This document shows, piece by piece, positions 51,932 through 63,392 of a DNA stretch of 64,000 nucleotides (the first letter of the stretch is position 1; the number at the start of each line of letters is the position of its first letter). Where the stretch lies: positions 52,276 to 116,275 of the forward strand of contig BROG01001151.1 of NCBI GenBank assembly GCA_030159075.1. The letters are read 5' to 3'. Made by a program: the position numbers and the translations under genes. The notes under the pieces are model-generated. The model was given only the letters and a program-made list of their open reading frames with translations. It made no database searches and was not told where the DNA came from. Source of the DNA: Atrina japonica (lineage: Eukaryota > Mollusca > Bivalvia > Pterioida > Pinnidae).

Positions 51932-54900
51932 GTGTAAAATCCATTCCAACCATGTCCATAACAAAGACTTTTCTTCTTATTTTCGTCGTATTTGGTAAGT
52001 ACAATTTATGATGCTCAAAAACTTACAACCAACATGATAATTAATTTTTGATATTTTTAAATTGATTTAAATTGCCAGCGCGTGCTTTTGATGAGAGATA
52101 ACAAATAAAATGTTGTGTTGCTTCTAAAATCTGTTAGCTTTGGGCGGGGTGATGTCGTAAATTTGAATTGTATAGTTGCTTCCAAAACTGTTAGCTTTAA
52201 GCGGGGCGATGTCGTATATTTGAATTGTATAGTTGGTTCAAAATTATGTTAGTTTTAGGCGGGATGATGTCGTATATTTGAATTGTATAGTTGTTCCCAA
52301 AATGTTTACTTTCGGCGGGGTGATGTATATTTGAATTATAAAGTTGATTCCAAAATCGGTCTTCTTCAGGTGGGATGATGCCGTATATTGAAAATGTATA
52401 GTTGCTTTCAAAGATTGTTTTCTTCAGGTGGGTCATGCCGTATATTGAAAGTGTATAGTTGTTTTCAAATTTCAAACCAATTATTTATTTATTTATTTAT
52501 TTATTTGTACTGAAAGGGCTATTTTAAAATCGAAGATTTGCTAACTCTTATCTGATATATTGTATTAGAGTGTACGAAATACTATTTTTTCTCTTTCTTG
52601 ATAATACGAAAAGAAAATAATTATACACTGGTGTCGAATTTGTACATTTGTGTAGATATAAGAATATTTCCAAAACAAAACAAAAAATTCCAAGATCCAC
52701 TCTGTCAGGCGACTCCCGGTTTTCCTCATTTTTTCAAGATTTTTAGCAGTTGCTGATTTTTTCCCTGAATTTGTCAAATAAAATCCTGATAATTCCTGAT
52801 TTTGTACTTTTTCCCCACCAACAAGTAACATAAAAATGTGTTGAATTTTTTATGATAAAACCTTGTTGTAGATAAGTAAGATATGTTTTAAATTGTAATA
52901 TTTTTTCTGTAAATTTTACATTATGTTGGCAGTCAAAATAGGGTAATTTTCGTGAAAGTTCCTATTAAGAGGGGATGAAGGCGGCAATGTTCGGTGTTTT
53001 GTATTGTTTCATTACTTTTTATATAGAAATGTCCTCACATTGGATTTTAAACTTAAAAACTTCCTGATTTCCGAACTTAGCTCTAGAACTCTGTTGAAAG
53101 ATACGGATATCAGGTTTTGTGTCATTGTCAATGTAAACCTTATATGACCTATGACACTGCACCGTAATTTTCGTGCTTTTGCTCTAACTTGGCAAGCTCA
53201 AAAATGGCTTTTTTATACTAATTTTAATAGATTTTTGTAAATACTATTTTTATTTCATCTATATCCATGGCTATAGCACGTAGAAATAAAGCGTACACTT
53301 GATTTAAAGTTATTATATTAGTTTTTCACTTTAGATTTATCGTGGCCACGGTTTCCTCAACTAACTTATGTATATATGAACTGATACTTGTATTTGTCGG
53401 GCTGTTCCTTAATTTAACGCAGTTGTTCTTCTCATTTCCATTCAATTTGATTTAATGTTGTTTAACACCTCTCTGCATCTTTCAATTTATGTACTTGTAT
53501 CTATACATTAATAATTTGGTATCTAACTGGTCATTTTTCAATATTGTTTACTCGAAGTAAAGTTTGCCAGTTTACTTGCGGAAGGTCGGTGGTCTTTACC
53601 CGGGTAACCGGGGTTTCTCCTCCAGCAATAAAAACTGGACGGCATCATATGACTGAAAGATTGTTGAGTATGGCGTAAAACACTCTTCAAAAGAAACAAA
53701 GTATTCTGGGGTTTTAATCAGTACGTTATCGTGCCTTTTATACTGTGGGGTAAATAAGGGTGGGCGCCATAATAGTTTTCAAGAAGCTTCCTAACTGCGA
53801 GGAATTGGCTCATGCCTCTTTATTGGCCGACCTGTTCTTTTATTCATACTAAGCAGACTTCATTCAGAAACCGCTGAATCAGAAAAGATATATCGACGAC
53901 GTTTTGTCAATTAATAATGACAATTTTCATACATATGTCAATGCGATATATCCCAGTGAACTAGAAATTAAAGATACAACAGAATCAAGCACATACGCTT
54001 CATACTAAGACATTTTACTTACTAAAATTGGCAACTAAGCTATACGACAAACGCGACGATTTCGGCTTTCCCATCGTACATTTTCCACATTTAAGTAGTA
54101 ATATCACACACACAGTCACCCGCATATGGAGTTTATATTTCACAAATGAACCGATATGCCAGGACATGCTCAACATATGAAGATTTCATATACAGATGTA
54201 AACTACTCACTGACAAATGATTGACACAGGGAAATAGAAAACCGCGTTTGATGTCAACGTTTCGCAAATTTTACGGTTGATATAATAGTCTTGTTTGCCT
54301 TTCGTTGCCGGTTGTTGAGACGTCTGTACCAATTGTGACGAGGATTTGTTCCTCGTGCATTTCATTTGGACTTGACCGAGGACTCACGGCGGGTGTGACC
54401 GGTCGACAGGGGATGATTACTCCTTCGTGGCACCTGATCCCACCTCTTGGTTTTTAGAGGTCCGTGTTTGTTCATTTTTGCTGAATTTCTGTCTGTGTCC
54501 TGAACATATTAAGGATTTATACTTTGGTATCTGAGATGTTTTATATCCCTGTTGATTATCTCTTTTGGCGATTTATAATGAATTCTCTGTAAGAACCAAA
54601 ATCTAACATAGAAGTTCCACACTCGCCACATTCGGCTTTGGATGAAACTTAAAGAGAATGATTGGTTCAGTACATAAACACAACGGGTGGGTCTTAATTA
54701 TCATAGTTATGGTTACCATGGAAATGCATTAACCTTATTTTCCCGCCAAATAAGAATATGAACGTTAGCATATTTTGCATTATTCTGTACTGACGTAATA
54801 TTTCGCACTAATAACACCTTTTATATTCTAAATTCTTCAAAAGCTCATATAGTAATCATTTTACAGTGGTTACTTTTAGACGGGTTTTGCTATACATTTA

Positions 54901-57900
54901 GATTTATTAGTTCGCCTTGTGTAATGCCACTTTCTCTTTAGAAAATATGTATCTTTTATAAACTGGAGCTCAACTGATAAAGCCTAACTGACAGAAACGA
55001 TCGTCTTGAGCATTAACTTTTCTGTTTATCTATTATCTATAATTATTATTATTATTATTATTATTACTTTCTTTTGGGGTAAGTTTGCGATTTTCCATTT
55101 TGTTTCGTTGCAGTATGTTCGAATTATGTGGGAAAGTTTGCCAGTTTACTTGCGGAAGGTCGGTGGTCTTTACCCGGGTAACCGGAGTTTCTCCTCCACC
55201 AATAAAAACTGGACGCCATCATATGACTGAAAGATTGTTGAGTATGGCGTAAAACAAAAAATAAAAAAATCGTCGCAGTATGTTTTTAAATGTATTAATT
55301 TTCCTTACTGTTGAATACTTTTTAAAATCTGTTGAATCACTGTACTATTTCAGCTTTCGTACACGAAGGTCAGGGAAGCGCGCCAGTAGCACCATTAGGC
55401 AAGTATTCCGATTTAGTATCTTAAAGATGTATGGTCATTAAAGTGCATTAGCTTTTTTTTCACCCCCCTTTGTTTAGTACTTAAATTAATATACAGTAAC
55501 AAAAAGGAGATATACACACGCATAAAAATTCTTAAGTACCTTTATATTTAGTAAAAGTTGCTTGAGAAACCTAGGTTTGGCACTTTTGCAATTTATCAAC
55601 TCCAACTTATTATTTGTATAAACATGAATACCAAACTGGACCTGATCTTATGTCCACAAAATATATAGAAATATAAGATTTTTATGCCTATATATAGCTC
55701 TTATTTGTTATTGTACATCAAGTACAAGTAGTAAAAGTTGAAACTAACAAAATATATTTTTTTTGGTAAACACAGCTAGTGTTCCGTTAACTTCTCACCT
55801 AAATATACGAAAAATTATAAAGATTTTTACCGTTAAGTCAATTTGCTTACTTCCTGGTTATTCAGTAGAAAAAAACTTATCACATAGTTCTAAAATTTAG
55901 TTTTATTTCAAAAAATTAAATTTAACGAGTCGGTAAGTGCGCTCATAAAAATACAGAACAATAAGTGCTAATGGTATTAATTATATTAAGAATATTATCA
56001 ATGAATTAAGTTTTTTCAGAAATTCAATAATAATATACCATAATTTGAAATAATATACTTTGAACATTCAAACATATATTTTACAGGATCAATGAAAGGT
56101 AAGAGATTTAAATTATGTTATCAATTTGTGGCTAAATTAGAATTTGTAATATAGAAATCTAGACAAAGAAAATTAAAGTGTCACAGCTACCAAAGTATGT
56201 TATAAATCAACTTATTTTGAATTACAGTCCCAGTATAAATGTTGTTATTTGTTCTGTTTCCTTTCAAATCGAAATGAAAGATTGGGGCCTCATGCCATCA
56301 TAATTAATCAATACTCAAGCTCAACTATCATTTGATCATTTGGACAGAATCATTTGTACAATTACTGGTAGTGAATGATTAGGAACCACATATTGTTATT
56401 TTTTCATCTACATAAACACAATGAACCAAATACATGTTTTACTATAAAAATGAAACGAACGTCTCAAGTATAGTATTCAAAATTTGAGTATTTACTCAAA
56501 TTGATTTTTTGGTGTTTCTGAAGTTTTCTTCAAATGAGCATTAATTGTCATACTCATTTACAGTTGTTTATTAAATTTATACCACAATGATCAGCTGCAG
56601 CTTACATTCTTTGTGTTTTCATGTTAACCATTTGAACCCTGGTGGGGCCTCTGGTCCTTGGCTGAGTGTTTCGAGTATCGCACCTCACTTCCGGTCAGTA
56701 CAGGTTTGAGCCCCCCTGTAACATTGAAAATTTGTTAAGTGTGACGTAAAACACTCCAATACTAAAACATTGAACCTGGTGGTCCGAGGCCGACAACTCC
56801 TCCACTCTGAGCTCCCTATGGTTATTACGCCGAAATATGAAAATTATATAATTTAATTTAATGATTTCGATTAGATCTGTTATAAAATTTTCACTTTCGG
56901 TTTTGGAGATTTTGTTTCATTTACTGACTCCAAGTCCTGTCCATTCCTGTATTCATCAACATTCACTTTTCCGTAATAAAAAGTAATCACCTGTTCACCG
57001 GTAAGCATAGTATTCAGCAGGCAAACTACATGTATTTAGGTTCATTTACAAGTGGTAAAAACGCCGAGAATGAAAATAATCAAGAAACGTTATATGACGA
57101 TATGCCAACCTATTGTACATTTATGTCTCTGGTTGCAGGTTGATATGAAGTTTTATTTACCTGAAGTATTACTTTCCAAAGGTCGCACATGAGGGTAAAC
57201 TTCTGAAACTGCTGAGGGTAAACTACAATTGGGGACATAAATTGTTTGTTATATCGACTCGAACTTTCTAAAAATAAAACAAGTTGATTAAGTGTGTTAA
57301 TATTTAATGATAAATAAAAATATCTAATCTCATCTTTAGTTACCAGCTGAAAACGTATTCGTCTGCTATTATTGTTATGATTTCTGCCACGATGAAATAT
57401 AACTCTGATTGACATAAAAGCGAGTTTCCCAAGAGGGTACGCGCTCCAGGATGATATTATTTTTTCATTCCCTGGGATGCGTGTTCCAGGGTAGTATGAT
57501 GTTTTGGAAACAGGCCATGTCATGTGATTTAGCAATTCATGAAGACTATATATATGAGGTATAATAAGATATACACACAAAAAACATTATGGCCGCATTA
57601 CCGGCCGCCAGGTTTTACCAACTTTTGCCGTCAGTGTTCAGAGGTCAAGATTATAAAACGTTAGTATACCTTACTCAGTTTAGCAACTTTGAACCCAGGA
57701 GTAATCAGTCATTCAGTTAAATTATTTACCAGCATATCGAAAGTTTTAATGGTTAAAGAAATTTCGATCGATTGACTAAAACGTCATCTGATTCAGCGTA
57801 CATTGAAATTGACAATTCACTTATTTTCTCAGGTTTCGTAGCCGCAGCGGCTCCCGCAGACACTGTTCCAGGATATCCAGCACATCAAGGTATTTACATG

Positions 57901-59333
57901 TATATGTCTGTATCATAAACTGTTCATTTGAAGGAACACGTGTTTGTCATATATTTTGATAAAAGACGTTTACTTCTGGTACAAATGTTCACCATATTGG
58001 AGTCAATGGATTATGTCAAATATTTGGAAGCTTTTTTTATTGTTGTTTAAAGTCCCACTCAAGAATCTTTCACTCATATGGAGACGTCACCAAATGCCGG
58101 TGAAGGGCTTCAAATTTTGGCCTATGCTCGGCACTTACGGACTTTGAGCAGTGATGGTTCTTTAACGTGCCGACACCAACTGCGACACGGGACCTCGAGT
58201 TTTACTGTCTCATCCGAAGGACAGGAAACCAATCTGCCGCCGGCTGGACGCGAACTCACGACCTCACGATCAAGAGTCGAGCGCGCTACCGACTGAGCCA
58301 GGCCGGCTCTGTTTGGAAGAAATTTTGAAAATCTATCTTAATTTTTTATCAATCTATATTTCACGTGTTGATTCACATATTTTGAAATAGTATGGTCAAT
58401 ATTTTATATTTACGTACAATTTGTATAATTGTGGCTTTTTCACACTTTGTGCGTGAGGTATCCCGACAGACTTACCTTGTATCTTAATGATTTTATATAG
58501 ACTGCAGTGCCATAAAGCCATTCCAAGTATTTTTCTCTATTCAGCGTCCGCCGATAGATAGGTTTGAAACCATAAAACACACCAAAAAAAAAAAAAAGAC
58601 AAACATCTAGATGGGAAATCTGGAACATAGCCCTTAAATCAACAGTTAAACATCAAATTTATTTTCATCATTGTGAAAACTATCATTTTTTGTATTACGT
58701 ATGTATTAGTATGTACCAAAACCATAGCTTTTATCAATTTATTTTTTTCTTTGTTAACACATGGAGAAAATACTTTAAAAGTAAATTTGTTATACTAAAA
58801 ATGTTTTTTCTTTTGTTTAGTGTTTATATTTTTTGTTCTTGATAGAAAGATAGGTGGACCTATACATAAAAAATGGAATGGTGAAAGTTAATGAAAAAAC
58901 AAGTATCCTTGTACTTTCTCTTTATAGAAATTATTCTTCTGTGTATGTTTAAGTTTTAAACTTCTCAAAAGAAAGTCACCGTTTTACAGTGGGTACTCTA
59001 AGATGGATTTGGCGATGCATTTAGGTTTACTATTTCGATTTGTAGGATACCACTTCGGAACTTTGGACACCTTTCGGAAATATACATTTATACTAAATTC
59101 GAGCTCAACTGATGAAGTCTTATTGACCAAAACGATCGTCTTGAGCAAATATTTAGGACAAATGGGCCATTTTCTATCTTTTCACCATAGTGAAATCACA
59201 CCCCTGTCCTCTTCGTGCTTCCACTAACGCCCTCCACCGTTGCCGTCCATTCTACCTTTCCCATGTCATTCCTATGCTTCTCAAAACTTAAAATATACCT
59301 CGGATACCAAAGTATAAATCTTCAGGATGTGCA

Positions 59334-59426
<93 letters not shown>

Positions 59427-61590
59427 AATCTGGTGAAATATGGGCAAACATGGACCTCTGGAAATAAAGAGGGGGATTCAGGTACCATGGGTCGTAAGCT
59501 TCCCCTGTTTAACGATCACACCCACGAGGAACGAAATCCTTCGTCACAATTAGTACAAACGTCTCAACAACCGCTATTGAACAGACAATTCAACATTTCA
59601 TTTAATTAAACAGAGAAATCGTAAATAGGACTAATATAACGACCAAAAAAATTGAAAAACAGCGACATCAAACGCGGTTTTCGATATTTCTGTGTCAATA
59701 ATTTTTTTTATATAAATGTAATGGGGAAATGGCGTTTGTTCATAAACTTATGACATGATGTGCACTTTGTATAAAGAACTAGCAACGCGTAGGAAACGCC
59801 ATATTTCCATTTCCCCTCCACCATCGTCTTACTTAAGTGCAAATTTTAAAACAATTTTACAACAAGATGGTGACATCTCTATATTAGTGAACATTTATTG
59901 ACGGGATGTAAAAACAGTAATCATTAATTCTGGAAAACAGTAACTATTGATGACTGAACATAACTTAATCCACCTAAAACACTCTCATAACAAAAGGAAA
60001 CCATAATTTGGTATACTTTGTATGGTTTATTTCCAAAATTATGTTTCATATGCGCCGTCCTAATAGAGGATTGAATTTTTAAAATAATATTACGAGTAAT
60101 AATAATACCCTGCTTCAAAGTTGTGCGGATATAATGGGATCACCCTGTCTATCTGTGGACGCAACCTTGTCATCGCAACTTCGACACTAATGAATTGATT
60201 TCAATGATACTTTGCACAATGAAATATCACATTACGTAAATTTGCATAAGAGAAGTGAATTGATGTTAAATAAAATTATTATTTGAGTTATGGCCCTTTG
60301 GATTTAGAGTTATATTCCATATGCACGTGACACCTTGTCATTGCAACTCCTTCTAGAATTATGGATTTATTTGAATGAAAATTCACACAATAAAAAGTTT
60401 GAATGAAGAAAATGAATTGCTATTTAAAACTTTTTCACGTGATTTATGGCTAATTAGACATTGATTGTTTTATCCATACCTTTGACACCGTGTCTTCACA
60501 CTTTTCCATTATGCATTAAAATAGGTTTGCATATGTTACAGCGTCTGTGTTGTTTTTTAAACACTTTATTCTTTGGTATTTCAAACAACGCCTGATTACA
60601 ATTTCTACAATACGAGTGTTAAAATCAAGTATAAGCTATCGTGAATCCTGTTAACTATTAGAAACATATGTTAGAAATAAAGACATGAAACCCTTGTCGT
60701 CCTGGTCGTTGCCATTTAACAGACTTTTTCCGTTGCAGCTATCCAAAAACGATCGGCACCACTAATGAATGAAGAAACCTTGACTGAAGAATGAGTGAGG
60801 AACTGGTAAGACAAAAATTTTATTATGTTAAGATATGAAATCTTATATGTGGAATGGCAATGTTGGTTACTTCAATATTTAAGTCAATATGAAATACACA
60901 TTAAAGTCACTTTCCCGTACAATTATTGTAATAATTGACATTTTCTTTAGAAAATCATTCTTAAGGTAAGGAAATGAAAATTATTTTAAAAATACCGTCG
61001 TATTAATGGAGTTATTAACGAAATTAATTTTGAAAGCTGAAATATCCTTCGGTAAAAGATGTTACATTCCATATAATGAAAACCTTACCGGATTTAAGAT
61101 TATCAGCCAGTCAGTAAGGTCTTTCTTTTATGTAATGGCACATGCTCTAATCGCTTTACCGCCAGCCAATCAGCGAGCGTATCATTAAACTCGACGTACA
61201 TGTCTAAATTGCAATCGCAATCTTCAACAAATTAATATAAATCCGATCTTTCACCGATTCCGTTTTCTGATATGTTTGTTTAAAATCCTTAATATATTAT
61301 GATATTTTCTCTCTTGTCCATATTTCAGTGGATCTTTGGGAAGTGACGATATTTCGGGCAATACTGGACAACACGGAACAACATCGTACAGTAGTTTATA
61401 CTCTATTGTAATCTACATGTATATACATATATTTACTTCCTTGTCACCACGAACAGACGAGTTTATATTCTAAAAGATATAATTAGAATATCTTTATTTT
61501 CATTTAGACACTTATTAATCTTCATATGTAATCATAAAATCATATTTCCATAACTCTGTACAAATTATTAAATAGATTTAAAATGTTATG
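51932..61590 (+). CDS. Small predicted secreted pro-peptide, 70 aa, micro-exon gene
   Basis: Not recognised as a known family. Coding exons: 51952-51994, 55354-55398, 56087-56098, 57833-57889, 60739-60794 (213 nt, 70 codons plus TGA). A 5' UTR part begins at the acceptor at 51932, and the 3' UTR is split, continuing at 61329. Residues 1-17 form a hydrophobic signal sequence ([17 protein letters not shown]), with cleavage likely near Gly22-Ala24. The short mature part is Ala/Pro-rich and has Lys56-Arg57, a convertase site that would free an acidic 13-residue C-terminal peptide beginning SAPL. All four coding introns are phase 1, and the three middle exons (45, 12, 57 nt) are multiples of three, so any could be skipped without a frameshift. 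Intron 2 uses a GC donor. Neuropeptide, antimicrobial or mantle-secreted peptide are all open. The linkage is inferred from phase and splice consensus and needs a transcript. Confidence 0.62.
51952..51994 (+). CDS. Pro-peptide exon 1: start codon and signal-peptide core
   Basis: ATG follows a 20-base 5' UTR remnant after acceptor tttgtttcag. It encodes [14 protein letters not shown], then donor ttg|gtaagt. A hydrophobic run right after a Lys is a classical signal-peptide start. An upstream 5' UTR exon must exist and was not located. Confidence 0.7.
52095..52470 (+). repeat. Minisatellite of about 58 bp, six to seven degenerate units
   Basis: Each unit has ttgtatagttgcttccaaaa, then gcggggtgatgtcgtatatt. 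In peptide intron 1. From 52500 to 53550 only AT-rich DNA and a possible dispersed repeat at 52680-52830 are seen. Confidence 0.75.
53561..53700 (+). mobile_element. SINE family B 3' part
   Basis: Headless copy: gtttgccagtttacttgcgg, ggtggtctttacccggg, and tail gattgttgagtatggcgtaa. Nearly identical to 55123-55262, so the two are recent relatives. Confidence 0.65.
53860..54540 (+). mobile_element. 5'-truncated retroelement copy, plus strand, RT plus 3' tail
   Basis: The longest copy in the window. RT fragment, then untranslated tail with gtcgacaggggatgatt, cctgatcccacct, aggtccgtgttt, and the terminal atactttggtatctgaga. It defines the element's 3' end. It lies in pro-peptide intron 1. Confidence 0.6.
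53870..54240 (+). pseudogene. Reverse transcriptase relic (YIDD motif), broken
   Basis: Reads [11 protein letters not shown], then [13 protein letters not shown], a stop, and after a frameshift [17 protein letters not shown] is the metal-binding core of a reverse transcriptase. The downstream motifs are ones I know from a retroelement family common in molluscs and amphioxus, with a Penelope-like palm and thumb order (inference). Stops and frameshifts make it non-functional. Its 3' flank, 54240-54540, matches the retroelement tails scattered through the window. Confidence 0.6.
55123..55262 (+). mobile_element. SINE family B 3' part
   Basis: Near-identical to 53561-53700. Preceded by (ATT)n at about 55040-55065. 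It ends 90 bases before peptide exon 2. Confidence 0.65.
55354..55398 (+). CDS. Pro-peptide exon 2 (45 nt, GC donor)
   Basis: Acceptor actatttcag. It encodes [15 protein letters not shown], finishing the signal peptide and its small-residue cleavage zone. The donor reads ttag|gcaagt, the standard sequence of a GC-AG intron; no GT donor lies near in frame. Phase 1-1. Confidence 0.6.
55490..55870 (+). repeat. Diverged direct repeat with 50575-51010
   Basis: Shared words in order: atacagtaacaaaa, gagatatacaca, gagaaacc-aggtttg, ctgatctta-gt-cacaaaat, gtacatcaagtacaa, acacagcta. It lies just inside peptide intron 2. Confidence 0.6.
56087..56098 (+). CDS. Pro-peptide exon 3: 12-nt micro-exon
   Basis: The 12 bases gatcaatgaaag lie between acceptor tattttacag and donor gtaagag, both strong. 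They encode GSMK with split Gly codons at each end (phase 1-1). Gene finders would normally miss it. Confidence 0.55.
56641..56765 (+). mobile_element. Short SINE family B copy lacking the body
   Basis: Head ggcctctggtccttggctga, cacctcacttccggtcagta, then directly the tail gttaagtgtgacgtaaaaca. Confidence 0.55.
57110..57580 (-). CDS. 156-codon ORF inside pro-peptide intron 3, minus strand
   Basis: Unusually long for AT-rich intronic DNA (468 bases, no stop). It includes [16 protein letters not shown] and [20 protein letters not shown]. Small inverted repeats (ccctggga...ccaggg type) lie inside the DNA, which points to a repeat rather than a gene. No family is recognised and no splice context is needed. 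Confidence 0.18.
   Translation of the reverse strand: MCVYLIIPHIYSLHELLNHMTWPVSKTSYYPGTRIPGNEKIISSWSAYPLGKLAFMSIRVIFHRGRNHNNNSRRIRFQLVTKDEIRYFYLSLNINTLNQLVLFLESSSRYNKQFMSPIVVYPQQFQKFTLMCDLWKVILQVNKTSYQPATRDINVQ
57833..57889 (+). CDS. Pro-peptide exon 4 (57 nt)
   Basis: Acceptor attttctcag and donor caag|gtattt, phase 1-1. It encodes [19 protein letters not shown], an Ala/Pro-rich spacer. Its higher GC content than the flanks supports coding use. Confidence 0.6.
58025..58312 (-). mobile_element. SINE family A, well preserved, minus strand
   Basis: The minus strand starts agccggcctggctcagtcgg (A box), then gaggtcgtgagttcgcgtcc (B box) and the body shared with 5229-5502. It ends in a tail like gagtgggactttaaacaac. 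In peptide intron 4. Confidence 0.72.
58975..59152 (+). repeat. Dispersed repeat D, plus strand
   Basis: ttttacagtgggtactctaa start, taggataccacttcgg-like middle, gagctcaactgatgaagtct and aacgatcgtcttgagca end. A second copy is at 54855-55025. Confidence 0.55.
59300..59710 (-). mobile_element. Retroelement tail copy expanded by (TA)n
   Basis: The tail starts with cggataccaaagtataaatc and is interrupted by an 89-bp (TA)n at the spot where other copies have only gtccaggatatatgt. It then continues with caaatctggtgaa, acggacct-like and caggtaccatgg words. It lies in pro-peptide intron 4. Confidence 0.55.
59336..59424. repeat. (TA)n array inside a retroelement tail
   Basis: 89 bases of pure TA between aggata and caaatctgg of the tail. 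Confidence 0.95.
60130..60520 (+). repeat. Dispersed repeat of two degenerate units of about 170-180 bp
   Basis: Both units carry ttgtcattgcaactcc-like, atgaattgatttcaatga-like and cacaat(g)aaa words. The type is common in molluscan genomes (recollection). Confidence 0.45.
60739..60805 (+). CDS. Pro-peptide exon 5: dibasic site, C-terminal peptide, stop
   Basis: Acceptor ccgttgcag. It encodes [18 protein letters not shown], then TGA at 60792-60794, then 11 bases of 3' UTR to donor ctg|gtaaga. Lys-Arg precedes an acidic 13-mer. The stop is so close to the junction that nonsense-mediated decay would not be expected. Confidence 0.62.
61329..61590 (+). other. Probable 3' UTR exon of the pro-peptide gene
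   Basis: Begins after acceptor catatttcag. It is AT-rich with no ORF and has ATTAAA at 61567-61572 as the likely poly(A) signal. The end is approximate. Confidence 0.45.
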
Positions 61591-63144
61591 TGATGTTTTT
61601 CATATTTTCTGAAAAATCATTAATGTTTGAAATAATCTATGTTTTTTTTAACATGATATAAAGAATTTGCCGGGCCGTTGTAAAATATATAGATGGGATC
61701 AGGTGCCATGGATGTTAGCGTTTCTACCGATAGGTCACATGCGTCTTAGAGTCCGGAGTCAAATTTATGAACACATGCTGAAACTTAACCCTCTCAACCC
61801 TTCAGACCATAATAGACTGGTCTTAACAATAGAAAAGAGCATACTATCTTGATTTTCAGGGGTGAAAGTGAAAAATAATTCGTATCATTAGTGATCATTT
61901 CACATTGTGTACAAATGATTAAAATTATATATACAATGTGAAAACTATCGTGATCCCGGCACTTTGCTCTTAACCTTTCTCCGAAAGAATTCGGACTTTG
62001 TTCCTTGTTTTTGGTCAAATTGCAAAGCAAATACAGGTCTTTGAAATGTAATGTATGTCTGTCTGTCTTTCAGTTTGTTTGCGTCAACAATGCGGTTTAG
62101 CTGTTGGGTTTATCTCTGATGTGACAAAGCCGATAAGAGCATCACTGTAACGTCACAGGGTGATAGAACATTGTTATGGCATTAGTTGATTATGGTCTTT
62201 ATTTTTTCAACTTAACCTTCACCTTTGACTGTCGAATCCCAATTAGAAAATATTACTTCGCAGTTTGGCCTGACGTTATTTAGCATTTTGTTGTTTTGTT
62301 ATTTTTTTCTTCAATTCAATAGGCAATTAAGACTTTCATCCCTAAATAATTAAGTGATATATTCTTTTTATATTGTTTTAGACCGGCCAATTATGCTCTA
62401 GAGGGTTCAAAATGTAAAAACTCAAAGAAAAATAAACAAGATGTATTCGTTAAAGAAATGCTATCAATTTGGCCTCATTCTAACATGAATGCTGAGTTGA
62501 CATGTGCATCATTAGCCTCGTTCCGTTCCAATCCCGATGTCGATCATTAAGTTTTACGTTCAGTTCTGACACCGGTAAGATTTATTGTTGTTGATGTAAG
62601 TCATGTAAAGTACCTCAAAGTTCGATCTGTGTAATGGACAGTGAACATTGCTTAATTGACCACGCCTGTCATGTGACGATACCTCAGTTTAATGTCTTAC
62701 CCGATAAATACGAAACATTTAACCTACTTCTTATTGTGACCACTTGACAAAGAACAGTCCTCAAATGATTCGAATGTAGAACCCTTTCTTTGCAGGGCGG
62801 GTACTCTTACTGTACCATCATCGCTTTGTCGAAAGTATGTCGAAATTATTGTAATATATATTATCTTTGCCAAATATAAGGCGTGAATGAATTATTTTGT
62901 CAAAATCACGGTAGAAGCAAAAACCAATTGCTACAAGATATTCAACCTTGGTGGCATACAAATATATTTTCTTACTCTGAAATTGAAAAAAATCCTTACA
63001 CTTAATCTTAATAAATCTAGCTAAATAAATGTTCTTATAAAATCATTTTCTAGCAACGCGAATGCTTTACCACTATGATTAGTTTTGTTTTTTCATTACA
63101 TCTAATAATAATTCGAATTCTTTTGAGAGTCAATAAACCTTCTA

Positions 63145-63335
63145 TTCTGGTATTGACCTTGATTGAGCCCCCGACTGACTAATTTTTGTGAAAAAAAAAT
63201 TGCCAGTGTACTTGCGTAAGACCGGTGGTCTCTTCCCGGGTACATTGTAACCAGGTTCTTTCCTCCGCCAATGGTGGCCCCCATATAACTGGAAAAAATT
63301 GCTGAATGTGGCATTAAACACTATTCAAGGTCATA
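63145..63335 (+). mobile_element. SINE family B, plus strand
   Basis: tgccagtgtacttgcgtaag, ctcttcccgggtacattgta, and tail ttgctgaatgtggcattaaa. Confidence 0.6.
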
Positions 63336-63392
63336 ACATTGTTTAAATCACAACTGATTTATGTGGCTTTGTTCATATAATCATTTATTGAA

